Assembly (NCBI GenBank): GCA_050050615.1
Contig: JASFTV010000026.1
Coordinates: 1 to 18,540, forward strand
Direction: 5' to 3'
DNA: 18,540 nt
DNA from: JASFTV01 sp050050615
GTDB lineage: Bacteria; Desulfobacterota; DSM-4660; Desulfatiglandales; HGW-15
How positions within the stretch are numbered: the stretch's first letter is position 1; each line of letters begins with the position of its first letter. Below the pieces are notes generated by a model. It saw only the letters and a program-made list of their open reading frames with translations, was not told the origin of the DNA and made no database searches. Below, in pieces: positions 1 through 7,684 of this stretch. Made by a program: the position numbers and the translations under genes.

Positions 1-1
1 C

Positions 2-1000
2 AGACTGTTTTCCCCCGATGTGGCGATCGTGAATGAAACATATCAGGATGGAGATTCTAAATACGTTCTGCGTATTCTTCAACCCAGGGGGATCCAAAAA
101 CCTCTTCCGGCCGTCATTCTATATCATGGAACGACCCCAAAAGGTGAAGAACACCAAGCCATGAACATGTTTGGTGGCAATCTGGCCACGATAGGTGCAA
201 GGGTGTACATCCCGGAACTCCCGATCCTAAAACAAGCCCTGGTCAAAGAAGAAACCGTTTCAAGAATGAAAAGAATTTATGGTCTTATCGCATCCCGGGG
301 AGAAGTGCGGGAGGATCGCATTGTCGTGGCAGGATTCAGTTTCGCCGGGGGACTCACGCTAAAGGCCTGTACAGAAGCCGGCGTAAATCCAGTGGCCATC
401 ATCTGCTACGGCAGTTATTATGACCTTGAGACAGCTTTGCGTTATTTCCTGACCGGACGCGCCCAATTCGCGGAAGTCGCTATCCATACCGTCCCCCACG
501 AATATGCCCGGGCCGTGTTTTTCTGGAACTACATGGATCAAATGGATCTGGGCGTCGATGTACACAGGCTCAGGGAATGCATGCATCTGTTCATAACGGA
601 TCAGCACGACAAGGCACGCGTTTTGGCCGCATCCTTGGGAGAGCGCGAACGTGCCTTTGCGAATATGGCATTTGATCCGAATGACAAGAAAGGCATCGAT
701 GCGGTGGAACAGATTCTTCCCGTGATCAGAAATCAGTTGGAGTCCTTGTCTCCCAAATACTTCCTTGATCAAATCTCCGCCCCCATCTTTCTTGTTCACG
801 GTGAGCAGGATATTATGATTCCTTATACCGAAACGTTGGCTTTGGCCAGAGCCCTTGAACAGGCCCGAAAGGAACATCATGTGCACATCAGCAAGATATA
901 CAGCCATTCCGATCCGGAAAAGCGATCACTCCTCGGATTTCTTGCCGAACTGAAAGCCCTAATGGCTATTCTGAATCATCTCTTTAAATATCTTCTCTAA
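2..1000 (+). CDS. alpha/beta hydrolase (dienelactone-hydrolase-like), 5' end outside window
   Basis: This is probably a serine hydrolase of the alpha/beta fold; the substrate cannot be read from sequence. Counting from the GTG at base 20, an oxyanion-side HG lies at residues 36-37, the nucleophile elbow GFSFAG has Ser at about residue 107, an acid candidate is in LVHGEQD near residue 264, and a His candidate is in the C-terminal YSHSD. The frame is open back to base 2 (RLFSPDV...) and the GTG at 20 has no Shine-Dalgarno sequence, so the true start very likely lies left of the window. No signal peptide is visible in the part seen. The next gene, aspartate kinase, is 333 bases away, so co-transcription is uncertain. 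The fold is fairly certain; the specific reaction is unknown. Confidence 0.8.
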   Translation, partial: RLFSPDVAIVNETYQDGDSKYVLRILQPRGIQKPLPAVILYHGTTPKGEEHQAMNMFGGNLATIGARVYIPELPILKQALVKEETVSRMKRIYGLIASRGEVREDRIVVAGFSFAGGLTLKACTEAGVNPVAIICYGSYYDLETALRYFLTGRAQFAEVAIHTVPHEYARAVFFWNYMDQMDLGVDVHRLRECMHLFITDQHDKARVLAASLGERERAFANMAFDPNDKKGIDAVEQILPVIRNQLESLSPKYFLDQISAPIFLVHGEQDIMIPYTETLALARALEQARKEHHVHISKIYSHSDPEKRSLLGFLAELKALMAILNHLFKYLL

Positions 1001-1333
1001 CTGCCCCCTTAAATCCTTCCTTCCTGTTTCGGAATGGGAACCGGAGCAAATTCGCATATTGTGCCTAGGCATCGGATATTCTACCTGGACATGCTTTCCT
1101 CTTGCAAAGCGGCCGCACAAACGCCTTCAACATAGAAAAAAGGATGGCCGGGGACAAACCCGGCCGCCTATGTCATTCTGTCAAAGGTCAAGGGCCGAGA
1201 TTAAGACGATAAGAAATGGAAAATTCTGACCGGAGACGGCTGTCCATAACAGAAATTTTCTACATTCTATTCTTGAAATTCTTCTTCGCTTGGGATATCC
1301 CACATAAACAATAAACTTGCTGGAGACCCTTTT
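1001..1333. other. intergenic stretch, no gene seen
   Basis: 333 bases between the hydrolase and aspartate kinase. No convincing reading frame on either strand; the minus-strand frames here run antisense into the kinase. The only clear structure is a GC-rich hairpin at 1146-1165, listed separately. I see no convincing consensus promoter for the kinase, although one is expected here. Confidence 0.6.
1146..1165. repeat. GC-rich palindrome, REP-like or minus-strand terminator
   Basis: A perfect 7-bp stem GGCCGGG / CCCGGCC closes a 6-base loop (gacaaa). Read on the minus strand it is followed, after four bases, by six T's (1136-1141), so it could act as an intrinsic terminator for leftward transcription. 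No minus-strand gene lies to its right, so a dispersed palindromic repeat is equally likely. Confidence 0.45.
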
Positions 1334-2701
1334 ATGAAGGTCATCAAAATCGGCGGTGGATCTCTCAAGGGAAAAAAGAATATCGCGCATATTCTTGAAT
1401 TGATCGCCAGCCGGGGCCGTGGGCACATCTTCGTGCTCTCTGCCTTGAGCGGCGTGACGGACTTTCTCATTGACAGCATGTCGGCGGCGCTAGAGGATGA
1501 AGAGAAGATTCCAGTCATCATCAACCGTCTGAAGGCAAGGCACATGCTCGTTGCTCGCCATCTGATTTCCAAAGGCGACCGCCTAAATCACTTTACAAGT
1601 GATCTCATCAGGTCCCTAAAGGAACTCGAACGACTTTATTACGGCCTCAACTTCACCAGGGAAATCACGCCGCGAATGCAGGATGTCATTAGCAGTTTTG
1701 GAGAGCGCTTTGCTGCACAATTGCTAACCTGGGCGCTTCGTGCCAGAGGCATGCAGGCCACCTACCGCATGCCCCACAAAATAGGTCTGCTCACGGACGG
1801 CAAATTCGGCGATGCCACGGCCAATCTCCAAAAGACAAAAAAGAACCTTCAGCGATACCTGAATCCCCTGACAAAAGAAGGGTTCATCCTTTTTGTTCCT
1901 GGCTTTTTCGGCATTAGCGAGGGGGGCGACATCACCACATTTGGGCGTGGTGGCAGCGATTACTCGGCCGCAGTGTTGGCAGCCGCCATGAAAGCGGAGA
2001 ATCTTGAGATCTGGAAGGATGTGGACGGGTTCATGACAGCTGATCCCAAGTTCGTTCCGGAAGCACAACTCATCCCCGTTCTATCCTACGAGGAAGCCGC
2101 AGAGCTCGCCTACTTTGGCGCCAAGATCCTTCACCCTCGAACCTTAGAGCCAATCAGGAATAGCGGCCTCAGCATTGCTATCAAGAACACGATGAGCCCG
2201 GATGCTCCCGGCAGCCTGATTACGGCCCGTAGCCCCCAACCCCAAAACATTGTCAAAAGCGTGGCCCACGACACCGATATCGGCATCCTAAAAGTCCACG
2301 GGGCGGGGGTAGGCGCAAGACCCGGAATCCTGGGCCACGTCGCCCTTCAACTCACTGAAAACAGCATCAACATTAAATCAGTGGTCACCTCTCAAACCTG
2401 TATCAGTTTTTTGCTGGCGCAACCGGATCTGGAACCCGGGCGCAACGCCTTGACATCCTTGCGGCCCAAGCCCTACCGGCGATTGGAGAAGATTGATGAT
2501 GTGGCGTTGGTGAGCATAGTGGGTGAGGGTCTCCTTCAGCACAAAGGGATTGCGGCCCGCTGTTTTGCAGCTGTGGCTGAGGCGAATGTCAATCTTCAGA
2601 TGATCTCATTCGGCCCCTCAAGAGTAGCCCTCTATTTCTTGCTGCGAAAGAAAGACCTGAACAAAACGGTGAGGGCCATCCATGCCACTTTTTTTCCGTA
2701 G
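1334..2701 (+). CDS. lysC: aspartate kinase (monofunctional)
   Basis: Aspartate kinase phosphorylates aspartate to aspartyl-4-phosphate, the committed step toward lysine, threonine, methionine and diaminopimelate. The 455 residues match the usual length of the monofunctional LysC type. Visible marks are the N-terminal KIGGGSLK nucleotide-binding strand (residues 5-12), SFGERFAAQLL (121-131), FGRGGSDYSA (203-212), the WKDVDGFMTADP loop (227-238) and LAYFGAKILHPRT (258-270). The last 140 residues have the pattern of two ACT regulatory domains, so feedback inhibition by an end-product amino acid is expected; which one cannot be told. The ATG is preceded by GGAG at 1322-1325 with good spacing. 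It stands alone, convergent with fabF. No homoserine dehydrogenase domain is fused to it. Confidence 0.92.
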   Translation: MKVIKIGGGSLKGKKNIAHILELIASRGRGHIFVLSALSGVTDFLIDSMSAALEDEEKIPVIINRLKARHMLVARHLISKGDRLNHFTSDLIRSLKELERLYYGLNFTREITPRMQDVISSFGERFAAQLLTWALRARGMQATYRMPHKIGLLTDGKFGDATANLQKTKKNLQRYLNPLTKEGFILFVPGFFGISEGGDITTFGRGGSDYSAAVLAAAMKAENLEIWKDVDGFMTADPKFVPEAQLIPVLSYEEAAELAYFGAKILHPRTLEPIRNSGLSIAIKNTMSPDAPGSLITARSPQPQNIVKSVAHDTDIGILKVHGAGVGARPGILGHVALQLTENSINIKSVVTSQTCISFLLAQPDLEPGRNALTSLRPKPYRRLEKIDDVALVSIVGEGLLQHKGIAARCFAAVAEANVNLQMISFGPSRVALYFLLRKKDLNKTVRAIHATFFP

Positions 2702-2711
2702 TAAGAGGAGG

Positions 2712-2965
2712 GTCAAACCTTAACTGTTGACTTTGCCAATCTTACCTCTATCAAATAGCTCGAAACATTTTATGATAGAAGCGTCATTCGTACAAGCAGC
2801 TGGAGAGCAAAGGGCCTCCCCCTCGGCAAGCCCTTCGGCAGCGAGCTCAGGGCCTAAAGACTCGGGGACCTTTCCCACTTGCCAAAAATGAATAAAGGCA
2901 GCTAAGGAAAAATCTCAACTGCCTTTATTCTTTCAAGTGAGATAAGTCAAAAGTTAAGGTTTGAC
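2712..2965. repeat. 22-bp near-perfect inverted repeat pair flanking the lysC/fabF gap
   Basis: Bases 2712-2733 and 2944-2965 are inverse complements at 21 of 22 positions; the single mismatch is a G/T difference near the middle. The right copy is the 3' end of fabF including its stop codon, and the left copy starts 11 bases after the lysC stop. The 210 bases between them contain the bidirectional terminator at 2891-2929 and no gene. Confidence 0.75.
2891..2929. terminator. bidirectional intrinsic terminator between lysC and fabF
   Basis: A perfect 11-bp stem (AATAAAGGCAG / CTGCCTTTATT) closes a 17-base loop. The arms carry A/T-rich outer ends, giving a T-rich 3' flank in both directions (TTTATTCTTTC on plus, TTTATTCATTTT on minus). 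It sits in the convergent gap, so it could end both the lysC transcript and the fatty-acid operon. Confidence 0.75.
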
Positions 2966-4210
2966 TCCTTGCTTTACAAAAGCCTTGAAGATCAAGGAGG
3001 CATTGGTGCCGCCAAACCCAAAGGAGTTCGACATGGCGGCTCCTACCTTCGCCTCCCTTGCCTTGTTGGGCACAAAATCCAAGTCGCACTCAGGATCCGC
3101 GGTTTCATAATTGATGGTGGGGGGCATGATGCCGTGCTTGATCGCCAGCACCGTATAGATGGACTCCACGCCCCCTGCGCCGCCGAGAAGGTGTCCGGTC
3201 ATTGATTTGGTGGAACTTATGGCAAGCTTGTAGGCATGATCACCAAAAACGGTTTTCACAGCTCTAACTTCTGATTCATCATTGAGTTTCGTGGACGTCC
3301 CGTGGGCGTTGATATAATCGATCTCTTCGGAGCTCATCCCGGCATCGTCTAGGGCATTCTGCATGCAGAGGATGGAGCCCCCGCCGTCCGGTTCCGGTGC
3401 CGTCACATGATAGGCATCCGCGGACATGCCGTAACCCACCACTTCCGCATAGATGGGGGCACCCCGCTCCAGAGCCTGATTCATCTCCTCCAGGATCAGC
3501 ATCCCAGCCCCCTCTGCCATCACAAAGCCATCTCTGTCAAGGTCAAACGGTCTGGAAGCCTTTTCAGGTTCATCGTTTCTCGTGGAAAGGGCTCGCATGG
3601 AGCAAAAACCACCCAAGGCCAGGGGTCGTACCACCGCTTCTGAGCCGCCCGTAATCATGGCATCCGCCTTGTTTTCCTGAATGAGTCTGAAGGATTCTCC
3701 AACAGCATGGCAACTGGCCGCGCAGGCGGTCTCTATGGAGAGGTTGGGCCCCTTTGCGCCGAACTCTATAGCGATTTGACCTGGAGCGATATTAGCGATC
3801 ATGCCGGGAATAAAGAAGGGGCTGATTCTGTGTGGCCCTTGTTCCATGAGCACCGTGTGGTAATGTTCCAGCATGGCGAGACCGCCTAGACCCGAGCCTG
3901 TGAGGCATCCCACCCGATGGCGGTTCATGCCATCAATTTTGAGGTCTGACTCCTCTAAGGCCATCCTGGCAGATGCCACAGCATAATGGACAAAAATATC
4001 AAACCGTCTCACCGACTTTTTGTCCATGAAGTCTTCGGATTTGAAATCCCGGACCTCTCCCGCTATTTGGGCTGCAAAGGGGGATGGATCAAATTTTTCT
4101 ATTCTTTTTATTCCGGATTGCCCGGCGCACAGGGCCTCCCAGTTTTTCTGGACACCGGTACCCAGGGGCGTCACCATCCCCAGGCCGGTTATCACCACCC
4201 TTCTTTTCAT
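2954..4210 (-). CDS. fabF: 3-oxoacyl-ACP synthase II (KAS II)
   Basis: KAS II condenses malonyl-ACP with a growing acyl-ACP in the elongation cycle of fatty-acid synthesis, in the cytoplasm. The 418-residue product has the full catalytic set at the same numbers as the E. coli enzyme: Cys163 in ETACAASC, His303 in NAHGTSTKLND, Lys335 and His340 in STKSMTGHLLGGAGG, and the C-terminal GFGGTNASL glycine loop. The start MKRRVVITGLG is usual for the family and follows a G-rich Shine-Dalgarno (ggggg) a few bases upstream. It is the last gene of the minus-strand yceD-rpmF-fabG-acpP-fabF operon, 57 bases after acpP, and ends at the bidirectional terminator. Its final codons are duplicated in inverted orientation beside lysC (2712-2733). 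Confidence 0.97.
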   Translation of the reverse strand: MKRRVVITGLGMVTPLGTGVQKNWEALCAGQSGIKRIEKFDPSPFAAQIAGEVRDFKSEDFMDKKSVRRFDIFVHYAVASARMALEESDLKIDGMNRHRVGCLTGSGLGGLAMLEHYHTVLMEQGPHRISPFFIPGMIANIAPGQIAIEFGAKGPNLSIETACAASCHAVGESFRLIQENKADAMITGGSEAVVRPLALGGFCSMRALSTRNDEPEKASRPFDLDRDGFVMAEGAGMLILEEMNQALERGAPIYAEVVGYGMSADAYHVTAPEPDGGGSILCMQNALDDAGMSSEEIDYINAHGTSTKLNDESEVRAVKTVFGDHAYKLAISSTKSMTGHLLGGAGGVESIYTVLAIKHGIMPPTINYETADPECDLDFVPNKAREAKVGAAMSNSFGFGGTNASLIFKAFVKQGVKP

Positions 4211-4267
4211 AATCCCCCCTTCAATGGTTCAAAATATACCTCTTCAACGCCTGTGGCACAGCCTAAT

Positions 4268-4513
4268 CTATGCTGCTGCTGCCAAGGCTTTCTCGATATA
4301 GTTAGTGGCGTCTTGGACCGTGACGATCTTCTCCGCTTCTTCATCTGAGATGGAGACATTGAACTCCTCTTCCATAGCCATGATCAGTTCCACCTGATCC
4401 AGGGAGTCCGCTCCCAGATCATCCACAAAAGAGGCCTCTGGCACCACATCCTCCCCTGCAACGTCAAGCTGCTCACAGATGATCTTCTTGACCTTCTCGG
4501 TAATGTCCGACAT
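4268..4513 (-). CDS. acpP: acyl carrier protein
   Basis: A small acidic carrier that holds acyl chains on a phosphopantetheine arm during fatty-acid and lipid synthesis. The 81 residues match the family length. The attachment motif GADSLDQVELIMAMEEEF is intact with Ser37 as the modified residue. A strong AAGGAGG Shine-Dalgarno lies just upstream of the ATG, fitting its normally high expression. It lies between fabG (93-base gap) and fabF (57-base gap), the usual bacterial order. A C-terminal run of alanines is ordinary. Confidence 0.97.
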   Translation of the reverse strand: MSDITEKVKKIICEQLDVAGEDVVPEASFVDDLGADSLDQVELIMAMEEEFNVSISDEEAEKIVTVQDATNYIEKALAAAA

Positions 4514-4606
4514 CTGTCGTTACCTCCTTTTAATCTTCAATTTTATATGAACCATGTCGCGGACTTTGTGCTGTATCGCTCAGATAAGATCATTTTACAA
4601 ACTTTC

Positions 4607-5353
4607 TTACATGAAAAGGCCCCCATTCACATGAACGACCTGACCCGTAATATAGCTAGCTGCATCAGAGCAGAGCCAATACACCGCCTCTGCAACCTCC
4701 TCAGTTTCGCCTATTCTCCCGAGAGGAATTTGTTGCAAAAAGTATTCCTTTACCTTGTCCGGAAGCGACGCCGTCATTTCCGTGTTAATAAAACCCGGGG
4801 CAACGGCGTTTACGGTAACGCCTCTTGATGCCACCTCACGGGCAATCGTTTTGGTAAATCCCATGATCCCCGCCTTGGATGCAGCATAGTTCGCCTGTCC
4901 GGGGTTCCCTATCTGCCCCACAACCGAAGATATATTGACAATGCGGCCCTTTCTCTGCTTGATCATCGATCTGACGACCGCCTGCGTGCAGTTGAACACG
5001 CTCTTCAAATTGACCCTCAACACCGCATCCCACTCATCCTCGGACATCCTCATCAATAGGGCATCCCGCGTGATGCCTGCGTTATTAATCAACACATCCA
5101 CTTTTCCGAATCTGGACAGAATCTCTTTAAACAGGGTATCCACTTCAATGTGTGAGGATACGTCGACTTTGTGACTTTCCGCATCAACACCGTTTTCAGA
5201 AAGCATCTTCAAGGTCTCATTGGATGCGGATTCATCCGGATCGTAATGGACGATGACGATGTTTGCCTTCTCATCCACAAACCTCAGGGCCACGGATCTT
5301 CCGATGCCTTTCGATCCTCCTGTAATGACCACCACCCTATTTGATTCAACCAT
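4607..5353 (-). CDS. fabG: 3-oxoacyl-ACP reductase
   Basis: FabG is the NADPH-dependent short-chain dehydrogenase that reduces 3-oxoacyl-ACP to 3-hydroxyacyl-ACP. The 248 residues match the family. Cofactor motif TGGSKGIG lies at residues 11-18, NNAG at 90-93, and the catalytic triad is Ser143 (NISS), Tyr156 and Lys160 (YAASK). The C-terminus ends in the normal GQVVHVNGGLFM. A GAGG Shine-Dalgarno precedes the ATG by six bases. The ATG overlaps the TGA of an unassigned open frame from upstream (ATGgtTGA), the kind of overlap expected with a real upstream gene, here apparently lost. The usual upstream partners fabD and fabH are absent. Confidence 0.97.
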   Translation of the reverse strand: MVESNRVVVITGGSKGIGRSVALRFVDEKANIVIVHYDPDESASNETLKMLSENGVDAESHKVDVSSHIEVDTLFKEILSRFGKVDVLINNAGITRDALLMRMSEDEWDAVLRVNLKSVFNCTQAVVRSMIKQRKGRIVNISSVVGQIGNPGQANYAASKAGIMGFTKTIAREVASRGVTVNAVAPGFINTEMTASLPDKVKEYFLQQIPLGRIGETEEVAEAVYWLCSDAASYITGQVVHVNGGLFM

Positions 5354-5418
5354 AGCGCGCCTCGTCTAGAACATCGGCCTTTCTGAGGCCGAAATCCACA
5401 GCCCCCTTTCTCTTGAAC

Positions 5419-5586
5419 TCAGCTATGTAAAAAGCATTCGGGGCGGCTGTCGACTTTATCCGCCACAACCCTTCCATCACCCACAAGGATCACCACGGTC
5501 CCCCATTTAGACGCAGCTTCATAGGCACCTTGATCAACCACTTCCAAAGCCTCATCTCCGTTCATGGTGTCCATGCCAATCTTCAT
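5419..5586 (-). pseudogene. plsX: truncated plsX (phosphate acyltransferase) 5' remnant
   Basis: A 55-codon frame starts two bases after the rpmF stop, exactly where plsX normally begins. Its first 45 residues follow the PlsX N-terminal pattern: MKIGMDTMNGDEALEVVDQG compares with the usual M-x-I-x-x-D-A-M-G-G-D-x-A-P-x-x-x-V-x-G, followed by GAYEAA and VVILVGD. The family is about 330-350 residues, so roughly 85 percent is missing, and the conserved MGGD is changed to MNGD. After the VGD segment the similarity ends and a TGA follows. The +1 frame is open across the junction and ends in the fabG start overlap, so a deletion joining the plsX 5' end to the tail of another gene is plausible. The PlsX match is from memory of the family pattern, not from an alignment. 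Confidence 0.6.
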
Positions 5587-5587
5587 T

Positions 5588-5770
5588 CTAACTCTCTTCT
5601 GTCTTGATGATCGTCCTCCCCCTGTAAGTGCCGCAGTGAGGGCAAACATGATGGGGCAATACAGGTTCATGGCACTGAGGACATAAAGAAGTCTTAGGCA
5701 ATTTAGCATGATCATGGGATCGCCGCATATCTCGCTTAGATTTTGATTTTTTCCTCTTAGGAACAGCCAT
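5588..5770 (-). CDS. rpmF: 50S ribosomal protein L32
   Basis: L32 is a small zinc-ribbon protein of the large ribosomal subunit. The 60 residues have the typical basic N-terminus MAVPKRKKSKSKRDMRRSH and four metal-binding cysteines as two CxxC pairs (Cys30/Cys33 and Cys43/Cys46). It lies 9 bases after yceD, and the AGGAG in front of it is formed by the last codons of yceD, which suggests translational coupling. The yceD-rpmF-plsX-fab order is widely conserved. It is the zinc-binding (C+) form. Confidence 0.97.
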   Translation of the reverse strand: MAVPKRKKSKSKRDMRRSHDHAKLPKTSLCPQCHEPVLPHHVCPHCGTYRGRTIIKTEES

Positions 5771-5779
5771 GATTTATCT

Positions 5780-6310
5780 TTATTCTCCTTTTATTTTCAA
5801 ATTCTTGAGCTTAGAAAAAGCGGGATGGCCGGATTCTCGTTCGCAGCGGCAATAGCCTTCATTTAGATTGGCCCCACATACAGAGCATAAGCCCAGGCAA
5901 CTTTCTACGCAGATGCACTTGATGGGCAACGACAAATAAATCTGCTCCCGGAGGATTTCATCAAGCTCTATCATCTCCCCCCTGATAAAATCAACCTCCA
6001 TGTCCTCTTCCAGGAGTTCCACATCCGTCTGACCCGTGCCGGGCGGGGGAAGCGCAAGGTAAACATTAAATGTCGATTCGAGATCCCAATGAAAAGGTTC
6101 GAGGCATCGGTCACACCTGATCTGCACCCCGCCGGATATTTTTCCATTGAGAACATACTTATCGCCCACCCTGGAGACTTTCAGATCGACCTGCAAAGGC
6201 GTTTCGAAGCCTAAAACCTGATCTTCATGTCCATCGGGGCACCACCACTCCTCCTTCAAAACCTCGCTAATCCGGGTCTCTTCAGGGATGGTTCGAAGAT
6301 CAATAATCAT
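5780..6310 (-). CDS. yceD: DUF177 / YceD family protein
   Basis: YceD-family proteins are almost always encoded just before rpmF; in some bacteria they affect 23S rRNA accumulation, but the exact role is not settled. The 176 residues show the two typical blocks: IRCDRCLEPF (65-73) in the middle and EQIYLSLPIKCICVESCLGLCSVCGANLN near the C-terminus (122-150), with cysteine pairs that could bind metal. It is the first gene of the minus-strand operon, with a near-consensus promoter 63 bases upstream of the ATG. The Shine-Dalgarno is weak. Family assignment is firm; function is inferred from context. Confidence 0.88.
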   Translation of the reverse strand: MIIDLRTIPEETRISEVLKEEWWCPDGHEDQVLGFETPLQVDLKVSRVGDKYVLNGKISGGVQIRCDRCLEPFHWDLESTFNVYLALPPPGTGQTDVELLEEDMEVDFIRGEMIELDEILREQIYLSLPIKCICVESCLGLCSVCGANLNEGYCRCERESGHPAFSKLKNLKIKGE

Positions 6311-6372
6311 GGAAACTAAACCTATTAAAGAACAATCTATTGAAATTTAAGCTAAGATAAAATAAAACTACC

Positions 6373-6400
6373 ACTATATATTGAGAATGCAATTTGTCAA
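6373..6400 (-). promoter_or_regulatory. sigma70-type promoter of the yceD-rpmF-fab operon
   Basis: Read on the minus strand: TTGACA (6400-6395), a 16-base spacer and TATAGT (6378-6373). It lies just upstream of yceD and points into the operon. Confidence 0.7.
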
Positions 6401-6435
6401 GAAAATTGGTGGAAGGGGGCCAGTATAATCCCTTC

Positions 6436-6483
6436 AACAAGGGCCCTTTCAAGGGCCCATGTTTCTGATTTTCTCTTTTTTTA
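6436..6483 (+). terminator. GGGCCC hairpin with T-rich tail, terminator-like
   Basis: Arms 6436-6446 and 6453-6463 pair at 10 of 11 positions around a 6-base loop, with GGGCCC in each arm. A T-rich stretch with seven consecutive T's follows (to 6482), although the T run begins about 12 bases after the stem. It sits between divergent promoters, so it may block antisense read-through into the 352-residue gene. Confidence 0.5.
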
Positions 6484-6513
6484 TTGACACTTAGCCGAAT
6501 TTACTGATATATT
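6484..6513 (+). promoter_or_regulatory. sigma70-type promoter with extended -10, upstream of the 352-residue gene
   Basis: TTGACA (6484-6489), an 18-base spacer and TATATT (6508-6513), preceded by TGa as in extended -10 promoters. The predicted start gives about 100 bases of leader before the ATG at 6624. Confidence 0.65.
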
Positions 6514-6623
6514 TCCAATATTAACGTCCTAGCCTCTGTATGCTTCCGAAGGACATCACGCCCAAAGCGGTTCTGATACATCTCCGGGACAATCTATAAC
6601 CGATACGTTTGAGAGATTGACCT

Positions 6624-7682
6624 ATGTGGATATACAGGGAAAGACTCAGTTACTATGAAAAAATCCGGCGCTCACTCTATGAGCTTTTGAGAGATGCCCT
6701 GGAACCTAAGTTGATGAAAATATCACTCATTGATTCCTTTTACAAGTATCTCAAACACGATGTGGAATACAGTTTTCCAGAAAAAAGCGAACTCAAGCCC
6801 AAATCCAAAAAAATGGAGAAAGAATCGGAATTTTATAATACTTTCATTGTCATGTTCTGTGAAGGCACAATCAGCCCAGAGCTGAAAAACTATATTCGCT
6901 TTTTTCCTGAAAACAAGGTGATCAAGAAAAACTTGGAATACTTGGCCGAACTCCCTTTACGGAAAAACTTTAATCACAACCTTCGATACTTTGATAAGCC
7001 CCATTTTTTTGATTTCCTCGAAAGCCTCCTAAACATCGATTATGCGCTTCTGATCCAGCAAGACCCCACCGTAAAAAAGAAGAATCGGTATGCGTTAACG
7101 CACATGCACGTGAAAATCGATTGGCCCATCGCGGATGCGGCCGAAGATCTGGCCAAGGGGCTGAGATACATCCAAAACAACCTTTATGAAAAGGGTGACA
7201 AAGAGGCTCGTATTCTGCAGAACAAGCTTTTTGAATATTATGGATGCCACCACAGCGTTGGAGGAAGGCGGACAGCCGGTCTCATTGCGGCACAACTATT
7301 GAGGAAGCAGAATTTTATATCCACTGTGTTTGTCTCCAGCTCAGAATCCCGCACCATGGTTAAGTACTCTGAACGGGGTGTCTCAAAATTCTTCCTCATT
7401 CAACTGACGGAGCGACAAATCGCCGCCCTCGCCCGAAGAGAGTCGATGGATACAGAATTCTTCAAGTCCGCATATCTTTACCCGGCCGAGGGTTATCATG
7501 TCGGTATTTCCGAAGCCGTCTACGGCCACCCCCTTTTTGCCAAACCCCCTGAAGATGGGCGGTTCAGAAGATTCAGACCCGCCTATAACTGGCTCAAGCT
7601 TAGGGATGAATTCCTTCACCCGAAAGATACGTCCCGCCACTTGAGACCGATCAATTACAACTGGGTGTATACCACCGAGTAG
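6624..7682 (+). CDS. conserved-looking hypothetical protein, 352 residues
   Basis: I do not recognise this protein. It is 352 residues, basic and rich in aromatics, with no signal peptide and no obvious membrane segment, so it is probably cytoplasmic. The first third is helical and charged, including a Lys-rich run near residues 55-65. A central segment has alternating LPLRKNFNHNLRYFDKPHFFDF. Near residue 210 there is YGCHHSVGGRRTAG followed by a small-residue helix, and a serine cluster FVSSSESRT is near residue 235. The C-terminal third carries many Arg and Tyr residues. A TGA lies two codons before the ATG, fixing the frame, and GAGAG at 6611-6615 is a fair Shine-Dalgarno. It has its own promoter and ends 2 bases from the 3' end of the minus-strand gene. 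Normal codon use and length argue that it is real. Confidence 0.8.
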   Translation: MWIYRERLSYYEKIRRSLYELLRDALEPKLMKISLIDSFYKYLKHDVEYSFPEKSELKPKSKKMEKESEFYNTFIVMFCEGTISPELKNYIRFFPENKVIKKNLEYLAELPLRKNFNHNLRYFDKPHFFDFLESLLNIDYALLIQQDPTVKKKNRYALTHMHVKIDWPIADAAEDLAKGLRYIQNNLYEKGDKEARILQNKLFEYYGCHHSVGGRRTAGLIAAQLLRKQNFISTVFVSSSESRTMVKYSERGVSKFFLIQLTERQIAALARRESMDTEFFKSAYLYPAEGYHVGISEAVYGHPLFAKPPEDGRFRRFRPAYNWLKLRDEFLHPKDTSRHLRPINYNWVYTTE

Positions 7683-7684
7683 GG

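Noticed and set aside
5587..5715. Upstream extension of the plsX-like frame through rpmF
   Set aside because: It only runs antiphase through the genuine rpmF gene; the PlsX similarity begins at the ATG at 5586.
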